In this document: positions 22,500-34,399 of the stretch, in pieces
Layout: the number at the start of each line of letters is the position of its first letter
Numbering within the stretch: the stretch's first letter is position 1
Assembly (NCBI GenBank): GCA_013368315.1
Contig: JAACJM010000005.1
Location: forward strand, 868,001-932,000
Direction: 5' to 3'
DNA from: Tetrapyrgos nigripes
Lineage: Eukaryota > Basidiomycota > Agaricomycetes > Agaricales > Campanellaceae
DNA: 64,000 nucleotides
Translations under genes and position numbers: made by a program
The notes under the pieces: model-generated
Database searches by the model: none
What the model was told of the DNA's origin: nothing
Seen by the model: the letters and a program-made list of their open reading frames with translations, nothing else

Positions 22500-24440
22500 T
22501 CATAATGACTTCACCATCCACCATTGTTCGGACTTTTGCCTTGTAAGACATGAACAGGCCGAGGATGCTAATTTTTGTAACTTTCCAAACTTGCCTGAAG
22601 CTGACTTTATTACTTCTGTAAAACAGCTAAAGCTGCAGAACTCTGGTCTTGTAGCACCTCGAAAACATAAGACTGTAAGTGAAAATGATTCACGTGCTAA
22701 CAAAAGCAGAAGCTTACTGATGTCTCTTCATCATTGCAGCAGGAAACTGACCTTGATGCCAGTGAATGGCCCCAGATCCTATCAGAGAGTGAAAAACTTG
22801 ACATCATGTCAGAGTTTTCGATGCTGGCTCTAACACTGCTATCAAATGACCAGAGTGTTCCTTCTGCAGTGCTCTTGAGACTGCACAGGTGAGCTACTCA
22901 ATAGCATGCTCTGATCTCAACATCTTCCTACTGGAAGGCTTAAAATCAAATCAGCCTGCTATTCAACCTTTCCACGGGGAGACTGTCAAAAATAACCCTA
23001 TGCAAGTGTGATATTCATATACAGGAGGTGGAAAGACACGTTTGTTCAATTACCACTGTGCAGTTATGCAAATGGTATGTGGACTGGAAGTCTCCCTGAT
23101 GCTCTCAAGGATTTGATATTTCTCAAGGAACAGCATATTGCTCGCACCTGGAGCACTAAGTGTATGTTCAAACTAGAGCGACAGTATGCTTCGCAAGGTA
23201 ATGTCTGTATACTACCCCAAGATCCAAGCCCTCTCACTACTTCTCTCCCTTTGACTCAATTGCATGATGAAGTCTGTGTGGTTTTAGTAGGATCTCCAGA
23301 CGCTGAGATTACCCTTGATATTTGTAGGAATTACAATTAAGTAATTCATAGTGAAGTCATAGACCACATAATATGGAGTCGATAATAATGTATTGTGCTT
23401 GCAGCTTACTGCAATCGCATGATGTTGTATCTACTTTTACAAGCTTTTATACTATGTACTACTGTGGCTGAGCAAATCTGTAAATAGAACAAAGTGGTGC
23501 TAAGTGGATACTACAATGTAATGTCTGAGATCAGTCTGGAGTAATGATATAAGTAGCTATGTAAGTATGGAGTAAAGTGGAAAGTGAGTGGTGTGTATGT
23601 GGTTAATTATATAGAATTCCAACAATATTTTAGCCAAGACACCACTCTTGGTCCAATGAAACAAGATCATCAAGGCACTTAAATGGCTAAAGCTGCACAA
23701 TCTGCTCTATGCTGACCTTGATCTTGAACAAATGCATTCAACGCATTGACATATCCTGAGCTTGATATTCCTATTCCTATAGAGTATCATTCGTACTAAT
23801 TCTAATTCGGAAAGCTCTCCATATATGCAACAAGCCAATTTGGAACATTTCAACGAGAATGTTATCACTGTTGGGTATGCCTTCTTCAACTGTCATCAAT
23901 GTGGATCATGTGGATTCAATGTACAAGATGAGGAAACTTGATGCTCTCAGGAGACTCAAGACTGGAACACAATCTTTCATCAAGTATCCTACTGGTTCTA
24001 CACTGCTACCTACCTGTAACAATCCTAAGCTATTTGGCTATCTATGGCCCACTCTGTTCCCTTATGGTGTTGGTATGATGGAAAACTATGATGTACGTTC
24101 TAATGATTCAATTGGGTTCTGACATGTTGATATGAGGACTCATGTATCACATCTTCTACAGAGTGCTGCTACATGCCGTTTTCAGATGCATCTATCGTTC
24201 ATCTTCATGGTGGGTAACCTTCTACAGTGTCGTCAGACATATTTCAATGCCAAATTAGCAGTAAAAAGGTCATGGTTTCCTAGAGTTGAAAATCTACTTG
24301 ACAAAGTGACTGGATCTACCATCACAGAGTACACCGAGAAACTGAAGAAGAATCCTTTCACTCAACCAGAAATGGAAGGTGAGAAGGCTGCATCCCAACT
24401 CATCAAGTACATCACAAAAATGTCTGAAAACTTTTGGGCA
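22500..24440 (+). pseudogene. Helitron A, N-terminal part (DUF6570 region and Helitron-like N-domain)
   Basis: After several frame changes the sequence reads LPLCSYANGMWTGSLPDAL, then HIARTW...GNVCILPQDPSPL (the DUF6570 pattern seen in fungal Helitron proteins), then across the MITE at 23322-23625 AKTPLLV...NKIIKALKWLKLHN. It continues with LFGYLWPTLFPYGVGMM, MRTHVSHLLQ, FQMHLSFIF...LLQCRQ and VKRSWF, the usual Helitron helicase-like N-domain. In-frame TGA at 23657-23659 stands where the family has arginine. Frameshifts are frequent. Homology stops near 24440, where foreign DNA is inserted, and resumes near 27725. Confidence 0.85.
23322..23625. mobile_element. 304-bp MITE inside Helitron A
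   Basis: The ends TTGTAGGAATT and AATTCCAACAA are 11-bp inverted repeats with one mismatch, flanked by TAT on both sides (23319-23321 and 23626-23628). Removing it puts the Helitron protein back in register (TLDI joined to LAKTPLLV), which is independent support for an insertion with a 3-bp duplication. It has no coding capacity. Confidence 0.7.
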
Positions 24441-27400
24441 GTACAATGTACCAAAATACTAGTGAGATATTACCTGTGCATATAATATACTGGGTCAAAA
24501 TTATGTGGAATTGAGAGAATGGAAATTAAGAGGGAGTATTGTAGGCAGATGTAAGAAGGCAAAAATGATTTTGAGTTGGTACAAGCCCTGATAATAACAG
24601 GGGGTGTTCTGGTAAGCTCTTAAAATGTCTCATTATATTCTTGGGCATTATAAGGATTTATCAGAATGAGGGTATTTATATCACAAGAATCATTTTGGTT
24701 CTTATAAGAGTTGCAAATTATTTTTACTCCTTATATCTTGCCAGGTTTCTGTTGACCTCTTATGAAGAGTTACAAGAAGGCAAATGAATTTTCCAGAATA
24801 CTATGGTAGTACAAGCAGTGACAGCACAGTAGAACTATTTTTAGGTTTAGTTGTGCCCAGGGAAATAGTTATACACATTGAAAAAATGCGGTCAGCCACA
24901 TGGCCAGCATGGCTATTGCAAAAATCGTTCCGACCGGGTGACGTAGCGTACGCGCGTCGCATGTACAGCCACCACATCGTTTTTTTCTCTGCTTCCACCA
25001 CTTCTCTCGCTCCTCAACCCCTCAAGAACTCAGATCACACCCTTGCCGCTCATTTATTTGAGCAAATTAAATGGCTCTACCTTCTCGAGACGATGTCTGG
25101 GATGGATTTGACTGGGTAGGGGTAGGAAAGGACTTTTGGGATAATGGATAAGGATGTATGAAGGGTTATGGGTGAGTTTTAGAGGCTGTGTGCTGTGTGT
25201 ATGTTGTTTCATATGTGTTTGTTCTTTTGTATTTAGGACATCAAATTACGACGTTTTTGATCTATTTCGTCGTAGGGATGAGTTCGGGTGATGTATTGAA
25301 GTGGTAGGCACTCGAATTCGGTGCGGTGTTATTGGTGGTGTTGACAGCGAATGCACTTCGGCTTCGGGCGATGTAGAATGTGATTCTACATCATCGTTGG
25401 GTTTGGAAATTTGTAAGGGTGCAATTCCTTTCTCTCTCGCCTCCTTTATTTTCTCCTTCCAATATTTGTCTTCAATTTCGTATCCTCCTCCGTTGTATTA
25501 GTTCTCGTTGTATGCTTCTGGCGCATTGTGGTTCCAATATATTTTGTTTTCATTGTGATCTGATTTCCATCCGAGTCTCAACACCGCTCTTGTTCTTCAC
25601 TATGCACGTCTCCGTGTACAGAGAGATGGTGCTCACTGTTGCCACCATTGTCGCCGGTTACTCTCTGTGGTGAGTTGATTCCTTCGGATTGTATGTTTCA
25701 TGATCTGACCAAATACCAGTATGATCCTTCCTCAAATTCACCGTGTGTGTCTTCATACACAGAGAGATGATAACCCTATTGTAGGTGATTTACTCTCTGC
25801 TGCGATTTCTGATTGAGGTGTATAGCTCGTCGTTGGTATCTTCTGGAGCGACTGACCCATCTTGTCTGACTAACTCGTATAGATAAATGATGACGACATC
25901 ACCACATGCACGACATCTTCCTTGATTTAGTAAGAGAGATGTTCTCAATCTGCGCCCGAAAACTCGGCGAGCGCTGCAGCTGGAAAACGGCAGATATGTT
26001 GCTTTGGAGCTGCCGTCGAGCTGACAAAATAGCGAAATCAAGTAATGCAGCACTGGTGACTTAGCCAAAATGTCACTCTACAACGTCATCTTGCCTTCTT
26101 TGGTAATAGTGTCCTCTCTCTCCTACCCTGCCTCTACGACTACACAACTCTCTGTAACTACATGCCGAGGCGGCACTCAGTTATGCTCCATGTATTGATC
26201 AAGTCAGTGTGCAGGCTGTAGTGTCTGTGGAGTAATCGAGACTATGAGGTTGATGTTACCGGTGGGGAATTGGGAATAGGAGAGCGATGTATGTCCTTTT
26301 CGTCATGATTGCCTGCAACTTACACTCACATATGCATCAACAGGCAGTGCTGGAAGCTCTCCTTGACAGCCACAGCTGGAGGCATGGTTAGGGCTTTCTG
26401 CAGTCATGTATGTATTGCTTACTGCCTTAGTATAGAGTACATAGAATTTTACACCGTCCACCTGTATAGTATATTGTAGTCTACCCACTTTATAAATCTG
26501 ATTGTTTATTAAAAAGTCATTGCTGTTGATTTCATTTTGATGCTGAACATTATTGGTGATTATCAGTCAACGTTGAGTCAACACTTGAATGGTCCAACCT
26601 CAATCTGAGCCTTCCATTTGCTAGCCTTAGATAGACCAGCATTCTTTCTGTAGCTCCACCTTTCTTATGAGGCTTATATGCCCTTATAAGGGCTCAAAAT
26701 AATTCTGCAAGTTATAATGACTGAAATCAATATTGATCTTGTACCCAGCTACAACATCCAATAGAATTTTGATGAATCTACACACCAGAATTAATCTACC
26801 CTTTGTAATTACAATAATAATTTTGATTTTTGAGATCATTATGACTCTTGTATGCTCCCTTTTAAGCCTTTACAAGATCCGTAAACCTTTCGGTCTCTTA
26901 TCTCGCATTAGGGCAATGGTAAGCACCTACCTGGGCTTACATTAGAGAGCTTGCGCAGAGCCACCTGCAGCCACGTGTGGCTTAGTAAGCGTGCGCAGAG
27001 CGGTTGGCTCAAAATTGTGTGCACAAGTTGCAAAGCATATATTGAGGTAGCTACAGTGAGTACATGCAAAACAAGCATAGGAAGTGATGGAGGGAGCATC
27101 CAGGAATAGGCCAAGCACAAAAGAACTGGGATATGATGTACAAAAACTAGCATAACAGAGATTTGATGTATATGAACTATGAGAGCTTGTGAGAGAAATA
27201 ACATGCTTCTCTGGGCAGACGGATGAACTGGAAAGGATGCTGGGGTCAGACAGTATGTTTGATGGAAAAAAAAGGATGATAGGTGAGGATATCTGGAGAG
27301 AAAGCACAAGTTGGTGAGGGAGGATGCATAACAGCATCATTGCTTAGGGCCAGCTCAGAGATGCAGGGGACTGGGCCATTCTAGGCATCCTAAATCAATT

Positions 27401-27725
27401 TTAGGCCCAAAAAATACACAGAAAGCAGCATACACACCTGTGTATCCTGATGAAAGCTGCCAAATGTTCCTGTTATACTTCTGACGTGTCCTACAGTACC
27501 ATGGTGCACAGAGCTGCACAGTAAGTTCCCTGCGGCCTTGATTGTGATGCCAACTGAGAATCGAAGAGGAAGGAAGGCGGTTGTTGGGCTGCACTTGGGT
27601 TGCGCACACGATTTCGAGCCAACCGCTCTGCGCACGCTTACTAAGCCACACGTGGCTGCAGGTGGCTCTGCGCAAGCTCTCTATTAAGCTGGACATTTTT
27701 GTGATGTATGTAAATTATGTTGGTG
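24441..27725. other. Foreign block inserted in Helitron A
   Basis: The Helitron protein is interrupted here: the upstream part ends near the segment LIKYITKMS and the downstream part resumes at VSGSMTEVQSM. The block holds a 739-bp TIR element (26944-27682). The rest (24441-26943) has no protein I recognise. A perfect 10-bp stem, GATGTAGAAT with ATTCTACATC three bases later, lies at 25370-25392. GC content and base usage change near 24900-25000 (GTAGCGTACGCGCG), suggesting that more than one insertion or captured host fragment is joined here. Confidence 0.55.
26944..27682. mobile_element. 739-bp TIR element with about 84-bp terminal inverted repeats
   Basis: The ends AGAGAGCTTGCGCAGAGCC and their complement extend to about 84 bp with a few mismatches toward the inner end (26944-27030 and 27599-27682). 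ATT flanks both ends (26941-26943, 27683-27685), a probable 3-bp target duplication of PIF/Harbinger type. The repeats are GC-rich and contain CCACGTGTGG and TGCGCA palindromes. The interior has frames on both strands but none resembles a transposase. It is a non-autonomous element. Confidence 0.8.
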
Positions 27726-28670
27726 AATATGTATCAGGCTCAATGACTGAGGTGCAAAGTATGTGAGAAGATATGTTTTCAATTGTTAATTGTAATGGTT
27801 TACCACATATTTTTCTGACTTTGAATCCAAGTGACACTAACAATCCAATTGCTCAAGTTCTCGCTGGTCATGACGTCGATCTTGACAAGTTTTTTCATGA
27901 CCTTTCACCAGACACTGAAAATCTCGAGCGCTCATCATTTATCACACAGATGGATGTTAAACCCATAGGTTCTGGAACTGTTGCAATGGCCATGTTCCAG
28001 TATATTGGAAACTATACCATCAAGTTCATGATGGATACTGCCTTCATATTTTCTACACTGTGCGCCAGCATCAAGATTCTTTCGGAAAATCCTCCAATGG
28101 ACACATATGAATGCTATTGTCAATTCCTTATCAAGGCCGTCAATAAGCTTACAGGCAAGTGGGAGCTGAGCAGCCAACAAATTGCAAACAAAATTCTTGG
28201 TATGGCCAATCACTACATGAACAGGGTATTCCAAAAATTCTACTGGTCTCGAATGCTTCGAGAAATTGCCCCGCAGGTCTATGAGCTCTGTAACAGTCAT
28301 CAAAACAGTGATTCAGACAATTAATCTGAAGAAAACAATGATCCGAGCAATGGTACCAATGATAATAACTTAGCCACTGACATGACTCTGACCAACAGAT
28401 CAAGCAAAGCAAAGGAGAATGCTAGTTCATCAGAGCCTATTCATAGCTCCCTCTTCAACGACATCTTCTACCAACCCACTGAGCTATCTGATACCTGCGC
28501 ATGGGATCAAATGATTAATTATTCTAAGGAAGAATGGCCTCAATCTAAAAAACAGATCAGAATTTCAAGCCAGGCCATCCTCAGTATGCTACCCATTGTC
28601 TGAAGAAGCTAGATGTGAATGAGACACCTCGTATTCCTGTTCTCAAAGGCTATCCCATACCTCGTAATGA
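27726..28670 (+). pseudogene. Helitron A, continuation (Rep remnant with internal deletion)
   Basis: The frame reads GLPHIFLTLNPSDTNNPIAQVLAGHDVDLDKFF, the block just before the HUH motif in Helitron Rep. It then jumps to MFQYIGNYTIKF...AFIFSTL, which corresponds to the two-tyrosine block. It continues KWELSSQQIANKILGMANHYMNR and, after a frameshift, HPQYATHCL...TPRIPVLKGYPIPRND. The His-U-His region is therefore deleted. A TGA at 27764-27766 replaces the expected arginine codon between SM and EDMFS. The helicase part is missing because the PIF/Harbinger element starts at 28674. Confidence 0.85.
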
Positions 28671-28879
28671 TAAGGGCCCGTTCTGTAATGGGTATTGGAT
28701 AAGGCATGCTCTGCCAAAATATTATATAGGATAAGATAGACGAATATATTGATTGATGGGTGCTATCCCACTGTTGTGTGTTCAGTAAAATCATTGGATT
28801 GAATAGCTGTCAAATAATTTATGTGTGAGTAATCCAGCCACTTCTCTTCTTTTTGTCTTTCTCCCTCTTCTTTCACTGT

Positions 28880-30470
28880 ATGGACAAGTCTGAGAACAAG
28901 GAAAACCAACAACCTGATACTGGGGCACCTGACCTAGTCACTCCTGCCCCAAAAAAAGGCCCAGGCAGACCTTGTGGCTCCAAAAACAGACCCAAGGACC
29001 CATCCCAACCCAAACTAACTCCAAAGAAGAAGACTGCCACTGACCGCCTGCAGACTGCCAAGAAGGCCCCATGTCCTTGTGCTGTTTATAGTGTGGCTGA
29101 TGACAAGAAGTTGATGGAGATATTTATAGAGCAGAAGCAGGAGGGAAATGGAATGGACAATGGTGGATGGAAGGGAAAGGCAATCACAACAGCTGTTACT
29201 GGGTTAGCTGGAAGTGAGATAGAGAGTGGTGAAGCACTGAAGACTGACCAGAGTATCTGTGACCATTGGAATTACATGTGTATATACTTTAGCTTCTTTA
29301 TTTTGAATGTACTCACACCATTCTCTTCAGCTCAAAACTGCGTTCAATATCTTCAAGTTGTTGGTTGAGAAGTCTGGCTGGGGTTGGGATGATGAGAACC
29401 AGTGTGTGGAGGTGAGTGATGAGCAATGGGAAACTTTTCTCTGGTAAGACTTCCTTCCTTCTTTTCATTTCCAACTTGGATCAAGCTATTATTTTTGCAG
29501 GTTGATGAGCACCTTGCTGGCTACTGAGGGAAGTCTTTTCCAATTTATGCAGATATGATGCAACTCCTGGAGGGGGCTTTAGCTACTGGTATCCATGCTT
29601 ATTGAGCTGGAAAGGAAAGTGGTACAGTATCTGATTCATCCTCTGATGATGAGAGTGAGAAAGATGCTACTCCTGCTGCAAAAAAAGTATGTGGCTTGAC
29701 ACTTATCCTTGTTTATGACTGACATGACTCAACACCTTGTAAGGGCAACTCCTGACACATGAGGCAATCACTCAACAACTGCAGGAGGGGATCCAAAGAT
29801 ATATAAATCAGAACTCGAAGATACAAGGCTGACATACTACACACCTGCAGGAGGGGATCCAAAGAGAAAAACTCAAGGATATTCACCTGCAGGGAAGGGG
29901 TATATATACTTGTATGAAGGCCTGGGAAAAGATCTACAAAACTGTACAGTAATAGAAAGGTGGAATGATGAGAGATCAAATGATGAACGATGAATGATGG
30001 ATGATGAAACAATGAAACAGGGATAAACAAGTCAATGAAGTCCAGATAAAACAAGAACAAACAAGTCCTAAAGGAGAAGGGAAGGAAAAAGGAAACTGTC
30101 CACTTACACACCTGTTCCCAGAGCTTGAAACATAAGGTATCTGCTCTTGCAGAAATCCCAGGCCCTAAAAAGCATGGTCATTCATGATGGCGCTGGTGGT
30201 AGATCATCAACTTCTTCATCACTCATGCATATGTCTTATGCAATGGACAATGTTGCATTAGCTATGAAAGACGATAATGATGATTTGGGTAACAAGGCAA
30301 AGAAGCAGGCTTGTGAACTGGTAAGAGGTGTGGAGGGTTTGTCATTGGGTGATAAAGCCAAACTCCTCTTGCTCATTTCAAAGGATGGTGACTTTGCAAA
30401 ACTTCTTGTCAATATGGCAGATAATGTTGAGCTTCACACAGAGATCTTAAAGTTGAAGCTTCAGGAGTAG
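28880..30470 (+). pseudogene. Myb/SANT-like DNA-binding protein of the Harbinger element
   Basis: Starting at ATG 28880, the protein has an AT-hook-like KKGPGRPCGSKNRPK, then a Myb/SANT-like domain (DDKKLMEIFIEQ...GGWKGKAI...CDHWNY, then after an intron LKTAFNIFKLLVEKSGWGWDDENQ). Its C-terminus lies beyond the solo LTR (NVALAMKDDN...LSLGDKAKLLLLIS, ending at 30468-30470). In-frame TGA codons at 29525-29527 (GY-stop-GKSFP) and 29603-29605 (HAY-stop-AGKE) and an unclear first intron border show it is dead. In PIF/Harbinger elements this protein helps the transposase enter the nucleus and bind DNA. Confidence 0.8.
29738..30108 (+). mobile_element. Solo LTR with 5-bp target duplication
   Basis: The 371-bp segment starts TGTAAGGGC and ends CTTACA (TG..CA), and is flanked by CACCT on both sides (29733-29737 and 30109-30113). 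These are the signs of an LTR retrotransposon insertion reduced by recombination to one LTR. Inside, CCTGCAGGAGGGGATCCAAA occurs twice (29782 and 29848 regions) and partly a third time, followed by a TATATATA box near 29898, consistent with a U3 repeat followed by a promoter. It splits the Myb gene of the Harbinger element, so it is younger than that element. Confidence 0.88.
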
Positions 30471-30484
30471 ATAGTCTTGTTGTA

Positions 30485-32060
30485 CTACTGTTGTGCTAAG
30501 TATGTCTGATAGTCTACCCACATCTTCTCTGCAATTTTATCACATCTCACATTTACCCTAGCTCTCTCTGCAGCAGTCACCCAGCTTCCCAGCATTCCCT
30601 CATCCATCAAGTCATTGTCAATTCCTTCCTGTCCCAATTGAGAACTTGACATGCCCAATGCTGAATGAGAATTGAAAATAAGATTCAGTCCATCAGCATT
30701 GCTGGTGGGATCCAAGCAGTGAATGAAGTTATGAAGAGCAGCCACAGCTGGTGGAAGTTTGACTTGTTTATGAAAAGGATACTCTGGTGCAACAGTAAGG
30801 ATCTTGAACCTCCTCTTGTCAACACCAAAGATGCGCTCAATGACATTCTGAAGCTGAGCATGTTGTAGATTGTACAATTCCTTAGCATTGCGAGGGCTAT
30901 ATGATTTAAAGTGAGCACAAAATAATGAGTTCAGGACAGCGATGATACTGACTGTAGTGAAACCTGCTCCCATTCCTTTAGATGGTAACGCACCCCACGA
31001 TATGGTACCAGTAAGACATCACAGGAAGGAAAACCTGTGTCTGCAAGATATATCTTTCCTTCTGGAATAAGAAAATCAGTTCATCAAGCATCATTGAAAC
31101 CACGTCCATCAGCTGCGCTCCCTTCCCATCCACTCAGTATATAACAGAATTCCATGTCAAATGTGCATGCAGCAAGAACATTCTGGGAAACAAAGTAGGA
31201 TACTGCATCTGCACCAACACAGGCATGAAAGTGGCATCCATCAATAGCACCAATGCAATTGTCAAAGTAACCAGAGAACTTGAGATTGTTGGATATCTCC
31301 TCTGGTATACTGGTGGAGGGTAGCTTGACGTACTTGCAATAAAAAGCTCCCCAGAGCATATCCAAGACTTGGTTGAAATAGCTTCAATAGCACCAATGCA
31401 ATTGTCAAAGTAACCAGAGAACTTGGGATTGTTGGATATCTCCTCTGGTATACTGGTGGAGGATAGCTTGACGTACTTGCAATAAAAAGCTCCCCAGAGC
31501 ATATCCAAGACTTGGTTGAAATAGCTTCAATAGCACCAATGCAATTGTCAAAGTAACCAGAGAACTTGGGATTGTTGGATATCTCCTCTGGTATACTGGT
31601 GGAGGGTAGCTTGACGTACTTGCAATAAAAAGCTCCCCAGAGCATATCCAAGACTTGGTTGAAATAGCTGTCGCACAGAGATTAAAAAGTGGATATGTGT
31701 TTCAATCAACTGGTACTCACTGTGAGATTGTATCTCCTCCTCATTGAAAGTGCTCCTGTAGCTCTCTATTAGAGCATGCAGATACCATGGTACAAAGGAA
31801 TATCGCCACTTTCTCAACTATCCTTCAAGCCACATGTATTGCATAGTTCCTGTACAAGTGCATGGAAAACCCTTTTGTTCATGCCAAACATTCTATGAAA
31901 CCATTCATTTTGACCTGTTTGCAATGAGTTGAGTTACTGCAAATGGGACATGTGCATTTGGTACATACCTTTCAGCATGTCCTCTAACCACATTTTTCCA
32001 GTGAATATACCAGTCAGAAAGGGCCTTCTGCACTGGCTAGTAGCAGCAGCACCAGCAGCA
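30485..32060 (-). pseudogene. PIF/Harbinger DDE transposase, decayed
   Basis: In minus-strand order: the N-terminal piece (FLTGIFTGKMWLEDMLK, then FHRMFGMNKRVFHALVQEL), SNRELQEHFQ with an in-frame TGA at 31741-31743, an intron ending near 31670, then FNQVLDMLWGAFYCKYVKLP, CIGAIDGCHFHA with the first catalytic Asp, SQNVLAACTFDM, LSGWEGSAAD, YLADTGFP with the second Asp, and LRHAQLQNVIERIFG with the Glu, followed by FKILTVAPEYPF and ALHNFI. A 143-bp segment in the middle is present three times, which shifts the frame. The C-terminal 162 residues remain open. This is a DDE_Tnp_4-type nuclease, inactive here. Confidence 0.85.
31241..31669. repeat. 143-bp segment in three head-to-tail copies within the transposase gene
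   Basis: Copies start at 31241, 31384 and 31527, each beginning TCAATAGCACCAATGC. They differ at only one or two positions, for example ACTTGAGATTG in the first against ACTTGGGATTG in the others. The unit is not a multiple of three, so each extra copy shifts the reading frame. Junctions are sharp. It looks like a recent local amplification. Confidence 0.95.
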
Positions 32061-32362
32061 CCACACCTATCCCTCAACTGTCTCAGCTGTTCCATGCTTC
32101 ATATCCTAATCCTGAATATTCCACTCCCGTACATCATAGCACACTACTGGGTTCCACCATATAATCCATATCCGACACTCTCAGCATCACCCTATTATAC
32201 ATTCCCAGTCTGGCCTGGAGTGAGCCCAGCACCTGGCATGACTGAGTCCCCAGGAGTAACAGTCTCTACAGGTCACAATGGATATCTTTGAGTGACAGTG
32301 CTCTTCGCAGCAATGAACCAACAACATCTTTATTCGCAGCATATAATTACATGTCAACTCCG

Positions 32363-34349
32363 TAGTAGAAGATACAGTAGTAGAAGATACAATACATCAA
32401 TATTCTCTGCCTCCTCCCAGTGCACCCAGAGTGTCGTCGCCATGCAAATCTGAGTACAAGTTGTACATTATTGGATTTGTATTTGGGTTGTCATATACCA
32501 ACCCAGTGTCCAATTTCGTGTCCTTTTCAACTGCAAATCCTAGGGTGGGATCATAGGTGGTCTTGCGAATGTATCACATCTCAGCCCCTTCGACAAAAAT
32601 ATCTAAAATTGCTGATTGTGGCCCTGTATCCTTTTGCTTCTTGGTGGAACGTGTTGATGGAGTAGCTTCAATCAGTCACACAACATATTCACTTTCGTGA
32701 AGTTTGTGTTGAGACATATTCGCCTCCTGGAATGATACTTCTTTTGAACTATGAGCATGATCTGGGTCTCCGAAGAAGTTTGCAACCACATGATTGATGA
32801 TGCGGACAAACTCCACTGGGGAGGAACCTTTTCTAATGATGTATTCCACTGTGACTGCATTTCCTTTAGCAATGAAGACTCGCTGTCATGATGCTTGTAA
32901 GTACATTAAATCTGAAAGATAAACTGAACCACTCACTTTGACCCAGAAATTGTTCTGCTCCAAATACAAATCAGCAGCAATGGACTTCCCAAAGATACCC
33001 CAATGATTAACAAACCACACACTTTCAATAACAGCATGCATAGCTTCTGTAGTCTCATACTTCCACTTTAGCAATATCTTGACACACTCCCTCACATAGT
33101 TATGTTGCCCAACACCCTGGAACGAAAATGCCCAGTACTTCAGAACATGGAGTACTTTGCCACAATCCCCAAATGTGACACCTTGCTCGAAGACACAGAA
33201 TATCAAGGCGTCTCGCATGAAGTAGATATTGTGAGCCCACCAGTCATCACCTGCTATTTTTGCTGACTTTGCAGCCACTGTCAACACAAATTCCATTTGA
33301 AGTTGATGAGCAATGTTCTTGATTTCTTCAAAGTCCAGACGCCAGTGCTCCAGCTCAGCCCACGTTTTCAAACCTTTATACATCCTGCTCTCAAGATACT
33401 ATGTAAGTGTCACTTGGAAATTTAACATTATGATATGCATGATACGAGTAATCAAAGAGTGTCGTATCAGTGACTTTGCAGCAGCATAGTTGGGTTTCTT
33501 CTCATCCCAAGCCCAATGTAACAATCCTTTGTGTACAGCGAGAGAAAATGGATATGCAGCATTGAATTGAGATTTGTGAGTCGCTGGGAAAACTTGCGCA
33601 GATAGAGGTTCAGGTTGTCAAAGATGGTCACAAAGGGAAGTCCACTCGCCATCAGCTCAAGAGCAAACGTGAACGCCTCTTCACTCATCCGTTCCTTCAG
33701 TCGTTCTATTGTTGTGGGTAAAACCAAAACAGCAATGTTACATAGTAGTGTCAATGTGCATACACTGGCACCGCTGATGCTCAGGAATATTCCAAGGATG
33801 GTTTGAAGAGCGTTGGTGGCTGAATTGTTGGCAAATGCAAGCATAAGGATTACTACAATACCACCTAATAGCGCAGTTTCAAAGTTATCATCTCCTGTCA
33901 GCCCTTTACAAAAAATTACTCACAATAGATGGCAATCTCCTGAACCCTTTTGGTTTTTCTGCCTCAGGATTTACTCCTGTTTCTCCAACAGTGTCAATGT
34001 CAAAATTGTCAAGCGCTTCATCATCCAAATCTAATGCTTCGCCTTCTGACCTGGACTCAGACATGTCTTCTTCTTCATCTTTTGCATTCCCGGCTTCTCT
34101 TGCCTGCCTCCATCGATAAGTGTTTGGTGATTCTGCAAAATTTCTGCAGAGTGCGAAGCAAAAGGGAGAAAGTCCCTTAACCTTAGAAGTGAGAGTGCCA
34201 GGCTTCAGGAAGCTCATGATGTCATCCATAGAGAGGCTGTTCAGATTAAATTTGAGGTCTGTAGAACTGGTAACCTTCCAGCTCTCCTCTTGAACCCATT
34301 CAAGCACATACTTCTTGATAATTTGGTCCTGGATGAGTGTTTGGCACAA
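32363..34349 (-). pseudogene. DUF6589-domain protein, decayed
   Basis: Minus-strand order: an N-terminal part from 34349 (MCQTLIQDQ...SFLKPGTL...LDLDDEALDNFDID), a 20-bp gap or intron near 33905-33925, then MLAFANNSATNALQTILGIFLSISGASVCTL, TIERLKERMSEEAF and FVTIFDNLNLYLRKFSQRLTN. After a frameshift near 33540 it continues YKGLKTWAELEHW, FCVFEQGVTFGDCGKVLHVLKYW, HNYVRECVKILL and LYLEQNNFWVKV. The end reads GNAVTVEYIIRKGSSPVEFVRII and VVANFFGDPDHAHSSKEVSFQE, with TGA codons at 32676-32678 and 32574-32576. The ANNSATN-LQ, TIFDN and FFGD-DHA blocks are typical of the DUF6589 family, which is expanded in Agaricomycetes and often regarded as mobile-element-derived. Function is unknown. Confidence 0.8.
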
Positions 34350-34399
34350 GCCCCTCCTTGTGAAGGATTAGCCAGCTACACCTGGCCCAGAGCAAGGGC

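Larger units (their letters stand above)
28674..32290. mobile_element. PIF/Harbinger element (decayed), inserted in Helitron A
   Basis: It has the two typical genes: a Myb/SANT-like protein on the plus strand (28880-30470) and a DDE transposase on the minus strand (30485-about 32060), converging tail to tail. The left end is placed at GGGCCCGTTCTG right after TAA (28671-28673), the TWA target site and GGGCC-type terminus expected of this superfamily. I could not find a matching right end, so 32290 is only where recognisable element sequence fades. Both genes are broken, and a solo LTR and a 143-bp triplication sit inside. Confidence 0.7.

Noticed and set aside
25370..25392. Perfect 10-bp stem as a transcription terminator or operator
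   Set aside because: In a fungal genome such a stem has no assigned role and it is isolated from any gene.
27355..27696. Minus-strand frame in the 739-bp TIR element as a protein gene
   Set aside because: It runs through the terminal inverted repeat and shows no family motif.
31262..31817. Repeated minus-strand frames with the same N-terminus (MDMLWGAFYC) as three genes
   Set aside because: They are the same transposase segment read in the 143-bp tandem copies.
28674..32290. A right terminal repeat for the Harbinger element
   Set aside because: No complement of GGGCCCGTTCTG was found to the right of the transposase; the right end may be lost.
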